This document shows positions 1 through 6,146 of a stretch of 11,809 nt of DNA, in pieces; positions within the stretch are counted from its first letter, which is position 1, and each line of letters begins with the position of its first letter. The notes beneath the pieces were generated by a model. That model was given only the letters and a program-made list of their open reading frames with translations. It did not search any database and had not been told where the DNA came from. The translations under genes and the position numbers were made by a program. This DNA comes from an uncultured Flavihumibacter sp. (lineage in GTDB: Bacteria > Bacteroidota > Bacteroidia > Chitinophagales > Chitinophagaceae), in contig CAMLPA010000061.1 in the NCBI GenBank assembly GCA_946481605.1, positions 1 to 11,809 on the forward strand, read 5' to 3'.

Positions 1-3
1 TTT

Positions 4-300
4 ATGCTCGCACACCACGTCCTTTTCTGGCTGAAAGCCGATACCACCGAAGAACAGAAAGCCGCTTTCCGTAAAAGTCTTGAAACCCTTGAACAGGTTG
101 AAAGCGTGAAGGCGTTCCATGTAGGCACTCCTTCTTCCATCGACCGCGCGGTAGTGGATACCAGCTATACTTTTTCCCTGGTGATCTTCTTTGAAGATAT
201 GGCCGGACACGATCTTTACCAGGTGCACCCGCTGCACACCGGTTTCCTCGAAGAATGCAGGGCTTATTTCGAAAAAGTAATCATCTACGATTCCATCTAA
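4..300 (+). CDS. Dabb-domain (stress-responsive A/B barrel) protein
   Basis: This 98-residue protein fits the Dabb family, a dimeric alpha/beta-barrel fold of about 95-100 residues. Seen: an N-terminal strand that begins MLAHHVLFWLK, a helix rich in Lys and Glu (residues 15-33), the central stretch ending in SLVIFFED, then HPLHTGFLEE and a C-terminal strand EKVIIYDSI, all in the order usual for the family. The ATG at position 4 starts directly at the conserved first strand, so the gene is very likely complete. The stop lies 12 nt before the next gene, which suggests cotranscription with the thioesterase. The biochemical role of most bacterial Dabb proteins is unknown, and I infer no specific reaction. 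Confidence 0.88.
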   Translation: MLAHHVLFWLKADTTEEQKAAFRKSLETLEQVESVKAFHVGTPSSIDRAVVDTSYTFSLVIFFEDMAGHDLYQVHPLHTGFLEECRAYFEKVIIYDSI

Positions 301-312
301 AGCAAAGAAAAT

Positions 313-729
313 ATGATCTGGACAAAGCCGGTTGATCTTGAAAAACTGAATAACCTGCCACCGAACATGGCATCTTATATCGGTATTGCGTTCACCTGTT
401 TTACCGACAACTCCCTTTCCGCCCGTATGCCCGTTGACCACCGCACGCACCAGCCTTTCGGCATCCTGCACGGCGGCGCTTCGGTTGTACTGGCGGAAAC
501 CCTGGGCAGCGTGGCGAGCTTGCTCCTCGTGGATGAAACAAAATTCCGGGCAGTGGGCCTGGAGATCAACGCTAACCACCTCCGGCCTGTAAAAGAAGGA
601 TACGTTCTTGGTGTTTGCAGCCCCATTCACATCGGACAGAAAACACATGTATGGGACATCAGGATCACGAATAAAGCCGGCAAGCCTGTTTGCGTGAGCC
701 GCCTTACCGTTGCTATCATTCCTGTTTAA
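313..729 (+). CDS. PaaI-family hotdog-fold thioesterase
   Basis: A 138-residue single-domain hotdog thioesterase of the PaaI/YdiI/EntH type, which hydrolyses acyl-CoA thioesters in the cytoplasm. Seen: the signature HGGASVVLAETLGS at residues 53-66, containing the HGG turn (53-55) at the start of the hot-dog helix and Glu62 at the position of the family's catalytic carboxylate. The downstream strands (AVGLEINANHLRP, then THVWDIRITN) also fit the family. Length is normal. The nearest characterised relatives act on 1,4-dihydroxy-2-naphthoyl-CoA (menaquinone synthesis) or on aryl-CoA substrates. No menaquinone gene is visible here, so the substrate is left open. The gene lies 12 nt behind the Dabb gene and is probably in the same transcript. 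Confidence 0.9.
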   Translation: MIWTKPVDLEKLNNLPPNMASYIGIAFTCFTDNSLSARMPVDHRTHQPFGILHGGASVVLAETLGSVASLLLVDETKFRAVGLEINANHLRPVKEGYVLGVCSPIHIGQKTHVWDIRITNKAGKPVCVSRLTVAIIPV

Positions 730-735
730 ACCGCT

Positions 736-957
736 TTACTTAAGCAATCTTGGGTCAAATACACAATGCGGACCCGCAAAAAAATTGCCCAGGTGCGCCC
801 TGCGTTGAAATGCAGACACATCAAAGCGCGCGTCCAGCTTTTCCTCCAGTTCGGCATGACTGTTCTCCATAAAATTGCCCTGTTTCTTTTTACTTCCCTT
901 CGAAAAACTTACATAGATCCTGGCAGATCCGGGAAGATTGATTCCAATTGTTTTCAT
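736..957 (-). CDS. small hypothetical ORF (73 aa), doubtful
   Basis: I do not recognise this protein. It begins MKTIGINLPGSARIYVSF, is rich in Lys, Arg and Glu in the middle, and has no membrane segment or signal peptide. It sits alone in the 380-nt stretch between the thioesterase stop (729) and the stop of the next minus-strand gene (1110). Its stop codon is 6 nt from the convergent thioesterase gene. In favour: an ATG start, a plausible hydrophilic composition, and a neat fit to the space up to the neighbouring gene. Against: the short length, no recognised motif, and no clear -7 element upstream. The remainder of the stretch (958-1109) holds the hairpin at 1015-1047 and nothing else that I can see. 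Confidence 0.35.
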   Translation of the reverse strand: MKTIGINLPGSARIYVSFSKGSKKKQGNFMENSHAELEEKLDARFDVSAFQRRAHLGNFFAGPHCVFDPRLLK

Positions 958-1014
958 TTTTTGCGTTTTAGATGGTTTTTAATACATCCATACGCAAGCA
1001 TCATTGTGTTAAAT

Positions 1015-1047
1015 ACGAATGCCCGCTTTGTGACAGCAGGCATTCGT
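1015..1047 (-). terminator. hairpin, likely terminator of the minus-strand Rossmann gene
   Basis: A perfect 9-bp stem, ACGAATGCC (1015-1023) with GGCATTCGT (1039-1047), continues after one mismatch with 3 more pairs (1025-1027 with 1035-1037) around a 7-nt loop. It lies about 60 nt beyond the stop of the minus-strand gene at 1110-1397 and, read on that strand, is followed by a short ATTT. The T-run is weak, so termination is an inference. It would also separate that gene from the doubtful ORF at 736-957. Confidence 0.55.
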
Positions 1048-1109
1048 TAACGGTATTCATAGTACGGCACGGTGGCCGTCAATTCATTTCAGCAAAGCAA
1101 TGTTGATTT

Positions 1110-1397
1110 TTATAAAATCCGAACCTGCTTCCCGGCCTGGAGCGCCTTTCCTACCAGGCTCATATCGGCTTCGTCGGGAGCGGAAACGATCACGAGGTGA
1201 ATGGATTCATCCTCCAGTATATCGCTTGTATCGTGCACCAGTTCGGCACCTGAGAACTTCTCTTTTGTTAGGGCGGCGGTTTCTTCCTTCAGCATCACTT
1301 TTTTAACATGATACCCGTTAAAACTGCCGGTTTCATCGATCAGGTATGGATCTGTTGGTTGATTAAACTCAATCAGCCCTGCATTCATTGTTTCCAT
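1110..1397 (-). CDS. truncated Gfo/Idh/MocA-like Rossmann-domain protein
   Basis: This 95-residue protein resembles only the N-terminal NAD(P)-binding half of Gfo/Idh/MocA oxidoreductases, which usually have 330-400 residues. Seen: MNAGLIEFN at the start, where the family has GLIGFGxxG, and a C-terminal part from HDTSDILEDESIHLVIVSAP to ALQAGKQVRIL. The latter matches the usual pattern of 'element at position - DPEIDLVVIATP - AL.AGKHVLVEKP', but the EKP motif and the whole catalytic domain are missing. The dinucleotide-binding glycines are mostly replaced. It may be a conserved small Rossmann protein with a changed role, or a decayed remnant. It is divergent from the LacI-type regulator, and its promoter lies next to an 18-bp palindrome, so it is likely repressed by that protein. 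A clear ATG and a terminator-like hairpin downstream argue that it is still expressed. Confidence 0.7.
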   Translation of the reverse strand: METMNAGLIEFNQPTDPYLIDETGSFNGYHVKKVMLKEETAALTKEKFSGAELVHDTSDILEDESIHLVIVSAPDEADMSLVGKALQAGKQVRIL

Positions 1398-1430
1398 CTC
1401 ACTTGGCTTTTAATTATAGATCAACAAGTG

Positions 1431-1438
1431 CAAAAGTA
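1431..1438 (-). promoter_or_regulatory. Bacteroidota-type -7 promoter element
   Basis: On the minus strand this reads TACTTTTG, an exact match to the Bacteroidota -7 consensus TAnnTTTG. It is 33 nt upstream of the ATG of the Rossmann gene at 1397. A TTTG that could serve as the -33 element is present but 27 nt away (1466-1469), longer than the usual spacing, so the upstream half is unclear. Confidence 0.55.
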
Positions 1439-1449
1439 ACCAAATTTCC

Positions 1450-1467
1450 TGTTTAAACGTTTAAACA
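1450..1467. promoter_or_regulatory. LacI-type operator, perfect 18-bp palindrome
   Basis: TGTTTAAACGTTTAAACA is a perfect palindrome with the central CG typical of LacI/PurR/CcpA-family operators. It lies 11 nt upstream of the -7 element of the divergent minus-strand gene and 98 nt before the LacI-family start. Binding there could block the minus-strand promoter and allow autoregulation. The palindrome is seen directly; that the adjacent regulator binds it is inferred. Confidence 0.72.
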
Positions 1468-1565
1468 AATCGTAAAATTGTGTAGATTGGTAGATTGAAA
1501 GCATAAATAACAGAAACACAATAACTTCGGTTCCAATATTTTTTCTTTGTTTCTAACGCCTTGCC

Positions 1566-2564
1566 ATGCAGAAAAAGACCTCCTTAAAAGATATCGCTCA
1601 ATTGGTGGGTGTTTCCACCGCACTCGTTTCTTATGTGCTGAACAACAGGAAAGAGGGCCGGATAAGCCGTGAAGTGGCGCAGAAAATAAGAGCCGCCGCG
1701 GCGGCATTGAATTACCGTCCCAACCAGGCGGCCAGGAGCCTGAAAAGCAGCAAAACACTCACCATCGGGCTGATCGTGGCTGATATCGCCAACCCCTTCT
1801 CGGCATCGCTGGCACGCATCATAGAAGATGAAGCAGACCTCCAGGGCTACACGGTGATTTTCGGCAGTTCCGATGAAAACCCCGAAAAATTCAATAAACT
1901 ACTCGATGCACTCCTCAACAGGCAGGTAGACGGGCTTATTCTTTCTCCCCCTGAAAATGCAGCAAATGCCCTTCAGGCACTCGTGGAACAGAAAACCCCG
2001 TTTGTATTGCTGGACCGCTATTTTTCGAGTGTCAAGGCTGATGCCATTTGTCTGGATAACCACGCGGCCACCAATGCCGCGGTGCAACACCTCCTGCGAC
2101 AACAGAAAACCCGCATCGGCATGATCGCTTACCGCACCACACTGGAACACCTGCAGGACCGGAAGAACGGGTACATCGACGGACTGAAAACTGCCGACAT
2201 TTCCTTCAACCCATCCTTCCTGAAAGAGATTGATATTATCGTAACAGAAGCAGCGGTGGAGCAGGCGATGAACGAATTGCTGCAACTACAGGAACCGCCG
2301 GAAGCCATTATCTGCGCCTCCAACCTCATCGCCACCAAAGCATTGAAGTTGCTGCGCAAGAAACGCAACAACACCTCCTTCATCCCCGAGATCGTGGGTT
2401 TCGATGAAACGGACCTCTTTCATTTTGTTGATCCGCCACTCACTTACATCAGGCAGCCATTGGTGGAGATGGGCAGAAAGGCCACCCACCTGCTGCTGGA
2501 GCAGATGAATGGCCGTTCAGAAAGAGAAAGGTTTTTAGTGAAGGGGACATTAATAACTGGGTAG
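1566..2564 (+). CDS. LacI-family transcriptional regulator
   Basis: A 332-residue regulator of normal family length. Seen: an N-terminal helix-turn-helix with SLKDIAQLVGVSTALVSYVLN (residues 6-26), a hinge region YRPNQAARSLKSSKTLTIGLIV (51-72) that includes the hinge helix inserted in the DNA minor groove, and a periplasmic-binding-like effector domain (about 66-330) with IANPF, FVLLDR and IVGFDETDL segments. The family binds a small ligand, commonly a sugar or a nucleobase, and changes operator affinity. The start at 1566 is set by the HTH beginning a few residues in. The 18-bp palindrome upstream is the probable operator. No sugar-uptake operon lies next to it in this window, so the ligand is unknown. 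Its nearest plausible target is the divergent Rossmann gene. Confidence 0.95.
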   Translation: MQKKTSLKDIAQLVGVSTALVSYVLNNRKEGRISREVAQKIRAAAAALNYRPNQAARSLKSSKTLTIGLIVADIANPFSASLARIIEDEADLQGYTVIFGSSDENPEKFNKLLDALLNRQVDGLILSPPENAANALQALVEQKTPFVLLDRYFSSVKADAICLDNHAATNAAVQHLLRQQKTRIGMIAYRTTLEHLQDRKNGYIDGLKTADISFNPSFLKEIDIIVTEAAVEQAMNELLQLQEPPEAIICASNLIATKALKLLRKKRNNTSFIPEIVGFDETDLFHFVDPPLTYIRQPLVEMGRKATHLLLEQMNGRSERERFLVKGTLITG

Positions 2565-2613
2565 TATAAACGAAGATGTGATTACTTTACCACTTGCTGG
2601 AATGCTCCGGTCA

Positions 2614-3177
2614 TCACGACTTCCGCACATACTTCGTTAATATCACAATGGTCTGTTCATTTATCTTCCCTTCAATGTGTTCGGGATTATCCTGTACCAG
2701 TCTGATCTTTCTTACAATTGTTCCTTTGGGCGCCATAAAGTTCGTTCCTTTCACATTCAGCCCCTGCGTGAGCACCACGGTATCACCGTTGCTGAGTGGT
2801 GTTCCGTTGCTGTCTTTATGAACATCGATGGTTTCAAAAGCACTGAGTGCCCAGTTCAGCACGGCATCATCCGGCTCTACCGCGTTCATGATATCGGCGG
2901 CCCAATCCTGTTCTTTGTTGGCGTACAGTATCCTGTAGCTCAGGGCCTGCACACTGGGTTCAGGGTTCCAGATGCTTCCCGCAAGGCATTGCCAGTGTTG
3001 CGCCGCATCTTTGTTGTCCATCATAGCCAGGCAGGTAGGACACAATGCCACTTCGTTTTCAATGTAGTCGTTATTTTTCGGACTCACGGCAAAGGCAATG
3101 GTCGCTGCTTCCACAGTACACAATTCACAGGTGCCCTGGCAACGTTCTTTCAACGACGTGGTGATGCTGGTATTCAT
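2614..3177 (-). CDS. PhnA-domain zinc-ribbon protein
   Basis: This 187-residue cytoplasmic protein belongs to the PhnA/YjdM family. Seen: an N-terminal zinc-ribbon-like module with Cys17-x2-Cys20 and Cys46-x2-Cys49 (an extra Cys at 13), and the C-terminal PhnA domain from about residue 122 with DSNGTPLSNGDTVVL, a KGTNFMAPKGTIVRKIRL stretch and a basic end KYVRKS. The family is named after the phosphonate operon of Escherichia coli, but PhnA is not needed for phosphonate breakdown and its function is not established. The middle section (about 55-120) is longer than in the roughly 110-residue enterobacterial proteins. It converges with the LacI gene (49 nt between stops) and is divergent from the DUF2809 gene. 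Two in-frame TGA codons end the gene in tandem. Confidence 0.88.
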   Translation of the reverse strand: MNTSITTSLKERCQGTCELCTVEAATIAFAVSPKNNDYIENEVALCPTCLAMMDNKDAAQHWQCLAGSIWNPEPSVQALSYRILYANKEQDWAADIMNAVEPDDAVLNWALSAFETIDVHKDSNGTPLSNGDTVVLTQGLNVKGTNFMAPKGTIVRKIRLVQDNPEHIEGKINEQTIVILTKYVRKS

Positions 3178-3292
3178 ATTTGTATTGCCCCGGTTATCTT
3201 GTGGGACGCGGGGCGCAAGTTACGTTTCTTCCCCGGCATTCAGAAAAGAACCACCAATCCAGCTATCTTTAACAGCAAATTCTTTGGCATTC

Positions 3293-3667
3293 ATGAAAGC
3301 ATATTTCCGGTTCAGTATTCCCTACTTCCTGCTCACGATTATTTTGTTCGCTATAGAAGTACTGATCGCAAAGTACCTGCACGACCGGATCATCAGGCCT
3401 TATGTTGGCGATGTGCTCGTAGTGATGCTCATCTATTGTTTTGTACGAAGTTTCTTCAGGTTCCCGGTATTGCCTACTGCCATCGCCACGCTGCTGTTCG
3501 CGTTTCTGATCGAAACACTTCAGTATTTCAATATCGTTCACTTGCTCGGACTTGAAAAATACTACCTGGCACGTTTAGTGATCGGCACTTCCTTCGAATG
3601 GATAGACCTGATCGCTTATACAATCGGCACCCTGATTATATTGGGAGTTGAGAAAGCAAGAAGTTAG
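3293..3667 (+). CDS. DUF2809-family small membrane protein
   Basis: A 124-residue inner-membrane protein of the DUF2809 family. Seen: four hydrophobic segments, roughly residues 7-26, 38-55, 60-76 and 105-120, and family-like motifs LHDRIIRPYVGDVLVV, ALL-type FAFLIETLQYF and LARLVIGTSFEWIDLIAY. The ATG at 3293 is chosen because family similarity begins there. The open frame extends upstream to 3098, but that part would overlap the divergent PhnA-domain gene. Length matches the family. A TATCTTTA 22 nt upstream differs by one base from the -7 consensus. Function is unknown. It ends 34 nt before the SLOG/RyR gene, so cotranscription is possible. Confidence 0.86.
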   Translation: MKAYFRFSIPYFLLTIILFAIEVLIAKYLHDRIIRPYVGDVLVVMLIYCFVRSFFRFPVLPTAIATLLFAFLIETLQYFNIVHLLGLEKYYLARLVIGTSFEWIDLIAYTIGTLIILGVEKARS

Positions 3668-3678
3668 TATTTCAATAT

Positions 3679-3699
3679 TACAATTTTCCTTAAATTGTA
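3679..3699 (+). promoter_or_regulatory. inverted repeat just before the SLOG/RyR start
   Basis: TACAATTT (3679-3686) and AAATTGTA (3692-3699) form a perfect 8-bp inverted repeat with a 5-nt spacer. It ends 2 nt before the ATG at 3702, and the stop of the preceding gene is 11 nt before it. It could be an operator or an RNA hairpin that limits translation. There is no T-run after it, so it is not a typical terminator. Confidence 0.45.
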
Positions 3700-3701
3700 G
3701 T

Positions 3702-6137
3702 ATGATCCCCGACACAACCGAACGCTCCGTTTTAATAGGCGTAAGCGGCCATCGCGATCTTCGGCCCGAAGACCTTACCAGGATACAACAGGAACTCCTT
3801 TCCAAAATAAAGGAGCTTACCACACAGTGCAATTCCCCTGTGCTGATCGCCGGTACCGCAGCAGGTACAGACACAATAGTAATGCAACTCGCTAAAACGG
3901 AATCTCTTCCATTCTTAGACCTGAACGCGGTTGTTCCCCGCGAACAGCAGGAATCCGACGACAATTACTATGCGAGACAGGCAGATTACCTGCTGGCCCA
4001 TTGCACCCATATCGTTGTGGCCTGGGATGGAATTTACACCCATAAACCTGGCGGCACTTCCGAAATTGTGCGCGGTGCGCTGTACGGGGAACGCCCCATT
4101 ACTATTCATCATCTTGTAACGCCAAGAGTATCCAATCCCTTTCCCATAGCCAGTTTGCTGGAAGAAGTGATCGATTATAAAAAGAAGAAATTCCTACGCA
4201 TTCCTTTCGCGATTCATTTCAGTTGGATCATACTTGAAAACAAGGGCATACCCAGGCACAAGGTCCATGTGCTGAATAGTAACAATGGGGAGTTTACCTG
4301 GAACTATCTTTTGCCCGTATTGTTCATCGCGCTTACATTGGTATTGGGCGTAACCGGCTTTGGTTTGCACGACAACTGGGCTGATACCTGGCTGAATTAT
4401 ATTTTCAAATCCATCAATCTTGTCACCTTCAACGAATCTGTTTTTAAGGAAACGCCCAACTGGTTGATGAATGCCGCGCGCATTTCCGGACTGCTGGCCG
4501 TTTCCCTCACCTTCATTTACGCATTCCGCCTGGCCTTCAAACCGCAATACGAAAGCTTGAAAAGAAGACGGTGGAAAAAAAGCGGTTTCAACCTGGTAAC
4601 CGGTCTCAACGAAATGAGTTTCGATCTTATCAAAGATCTCTCCTTTCACAAAGAAAGAACGGTGCTGCTTCATGCGGATGAAAACGATACATTTGGTCCG
4701 GACCTGGAAAAAATGAAAAACGTGGTTGTTGTGAAAGGAAGTCCTTCATCGGCCACCATGCTGAAGGCTGTCCACTTCGGTTCCGCGAAGAAGGTATTTG
4801 TAATGTCCGGCGACGATACGCAGAACGTACGCACCATGCAGGAACTGGACATTCTTACAACACCTGGTCCTGATCCTGAAACGCCGGACCGCTTCGTACA
4901 TATCCGCGATGAGCACCTCCGGAAATTCCTGAGAAACAATCTCAGCAGGTATTCCATCAACCGATCCAACTTATTCAATATTTACGAGAATACCGTGCGC
5001 AAGTTACTGCTATTGTATCCGGCCGACCGTTTCTACCAAACACCTGAAGCAACTGCAGCCGTCGTTTTTATTATCGGTTTCTCCGAATTGGGCAAACAAA
5101 TTGCACGCACATTCCTGAAGCAGGGACATTACGAACCCGATAAGCGATTGCGCATAAACGTTATTTGTGAAAATGCTGAAGTGGAACGCCAACAATTCGA
5201 AAAGAATTATCCCATGTTCTTTACGCGGGAGCATGATGCGCTGCAGTTAAAAAAAATGAAAGCGTATGTATGGCAGAATATTGAACTGAAATTTACCGAA
5301 TTGCCATCCGGCAGCAGTGGCTGGTCGTCAGGTAGCTTTCCTTTGTTTCCTTCCGTTACCGAAGGAAACATTGTTACCGTGTACGCCTGTCTGCCCAATG
5401 GCATCGGATCGGCGGCTATCCTGAACAATACGCTGCCCGCACTGGATCTGCTGAAACAAAAAAATAATTGCAACCTCCAGGTGTTCTGCTATTATAACTT
5501 CCCGGATAAAAAAGAAGAACTGGTGATTGAAGATCACCTGAACAAGCTGGCCCCGCACACTTTTGTAAAGTGCTTCGGTAACTTTAAAGACGAATGCAGC
5601 TCCGCCGCAATCCAGAACATGGCATTGGATGCGCTCCCTCAATTGATTCACGCAAAATATTCCAATCCATGGATATTTGAATTACAGGACAAGGTGGAAA
5701 CACACTGGTACCAGGCCAGCGAAAAAGACAAATCCTCCAGCCGTCAGGCAGGTGACCATCTGTGGACCAAACTACGCATACTGGGCCCTCTGATAGCATG
5801 GCAGTTTGAACCATCCAGCTTTGAACCGAAGGCCGCCATGAGGGACAAACTTTATAACAATGAAGTGATCGCTAAAATGGGAGAAATTGAGCACAGGAGA
5901 TGGTGCGCCGAAATGATGCTGCAAGGTTTTGTTCCGCCCGAAGAAGCGCCGGACTCCCCCGCGTACATTACCCTTGCAGAAAAATGGACTGATAAAGCAT
6001 TCAAACAGGAAACGTTGCACCTGGGCATGCACATCAACCTCGTACCATACGATAATCTGCTGGAAAGGGAAGCTGCGAAAGACACGGATCAGATCAAGAC
6101 CATTCCGGTGTTTTTGCAAAGGATTATTCATACATAG
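3702..6137 (+). CDS. SLOG - 2TM - tandem TrkA/RCK-like - RyR domain protein
   Basis: An 811-residue multidomain membrane protein. Residues 8-145 look like a SLOG (Smf/DprA/LOG) nucleotide-binding domain: VLIGVSGHRDL (10-20), VLIAGTAAGTDTIV (47-60), VVAWDG (105-110) and GGTSEIV (117-123). Two membrane segments follow (about 200-220 and 260-279). Residues 318-440 resemble a TrkA-N/RCK domain (TVLLHADEND, VVVKGSPSSATMLKA, KKVFVMSGDD). A second Rossmann-like unit starts at 453 (VVFIIGFSELGKQIA). The C-terminus (720-808) matches the RyR domain, with GEIEHRRWCAEMMLQGF and LVPYDNLLEREAAKDTD. The layout is that of a ligand-gated membrane protein, but no potassium selectivity filter is seen between the TM segments. 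The ATG at 3702 is chosen because similarity starts a few residues later; an in-frame ATG at 3648 lies inside the previous gene. Domain calls are from motif reading. Function as a nucleotide-gated channel or conflict effector is inferred. Confidence 0.82.
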   Translation: MIPDTTERSVLIGVSGHRDLRPEDLTRIQQELLSKIKELTTQCNSPVLIAGTAAGTDTIVMQLAKTESLPFLDLNAVVPREQQESDDNYYARQADYLLAHCTHIVVAWDGIYTHKPGGTSEIVRGALYGERPITIHHLVTPRVSNPFPIASLLEEVIDYKKKKFLRIPFAIHFSWIILENKGIPRHKVHVLNSNNGEFTWNYLLPVLFIALTLVLGVTGFGLHDNWADTWLNYIFKSINLVTFNESVFKETPNWLMNAARISGLLAVSLTFIYAFRLAFKPQYESLKRRRWKKSGFNLVTGLNEMSFDLIKDLSFHKERTVLLHADENDTFGPDLEKMKNVVVVKGSPSSATMLKAVHFGSAKKVFVMSGDDTQNVRTMQELDILTTPGPDPETPDRFVHIRDEHLRKFLRNNLSRYSINRSNLFNIYENTVRKLLLLYPADRFYQTPEATAAVVFIIGFSELGKQIARTFLKQGHYEPDKRLRINVICENAEVERQQFEKNYPMFFTREHDALQLKKMKAYVWQNIELKFTELPSGSSGWSSGSFPLFPSVTEGNIVTVYACLPNGIGSAAILNNTLPALDLLKQKNNCNLQVFCYYNFPDKKEELVIEDHLNKLAPHTFVKCFGNFKDECSSAAIQNMALDALPQLIHAKYSNPWIFELQDKVETHWYQASEKDKSSSRQAGDHLWTKLRILGPLIAWQFEPSSFEPKAAMRDKLYNNEVIAKMGEIEHRRWCAEMMLQGFVPPEEAPDSPAYITLAEKWTDKAFKQETLHLGMHINLVPYDNLLEREAAKDTDQIKTIPVFLQRIIHT

Positions 6138-6146
6138 CGCCGGTTA

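Noticed and set aside
766..1050. 94-residue plus-strand open frame
   Set aside because: It overlaps the minus-strand ORF, has a Phe/Arg/Leu-rich composition typical of an antisense shadow, and runs into the hairpin at 1015-1047.
3098..3292. Upstream extension of the DUF2809 frame
   Set aside because: Family similarity begins at the ATG at 3293, and the extension would overlap the start of the divergent PhnA-domain gene.
2677..3555. 292-residue plus-strand open frame
   Set aside because: It lies antisense to the recognisable PhnA-domain gene and then out of frame with the DUF2809 gene; its Cys, His and Arg-rich translation matches nothing.
3648..3701. Alternative earlier start for the SLOG/RyR gene
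   Set aside because: It lies within the end of the DUF2809 gene, and its 18 extra residues have no SLOG similarity. The start at 3702 begins just before the first SLOG strand.
4300..4540. Potassium-channel pore between the two TM segments of the SLOG/RyR protein
   Set aside because: No TVGYG-like selectivity filter is present in the loop (residues 221-259), so a potassium channel is not claimed.
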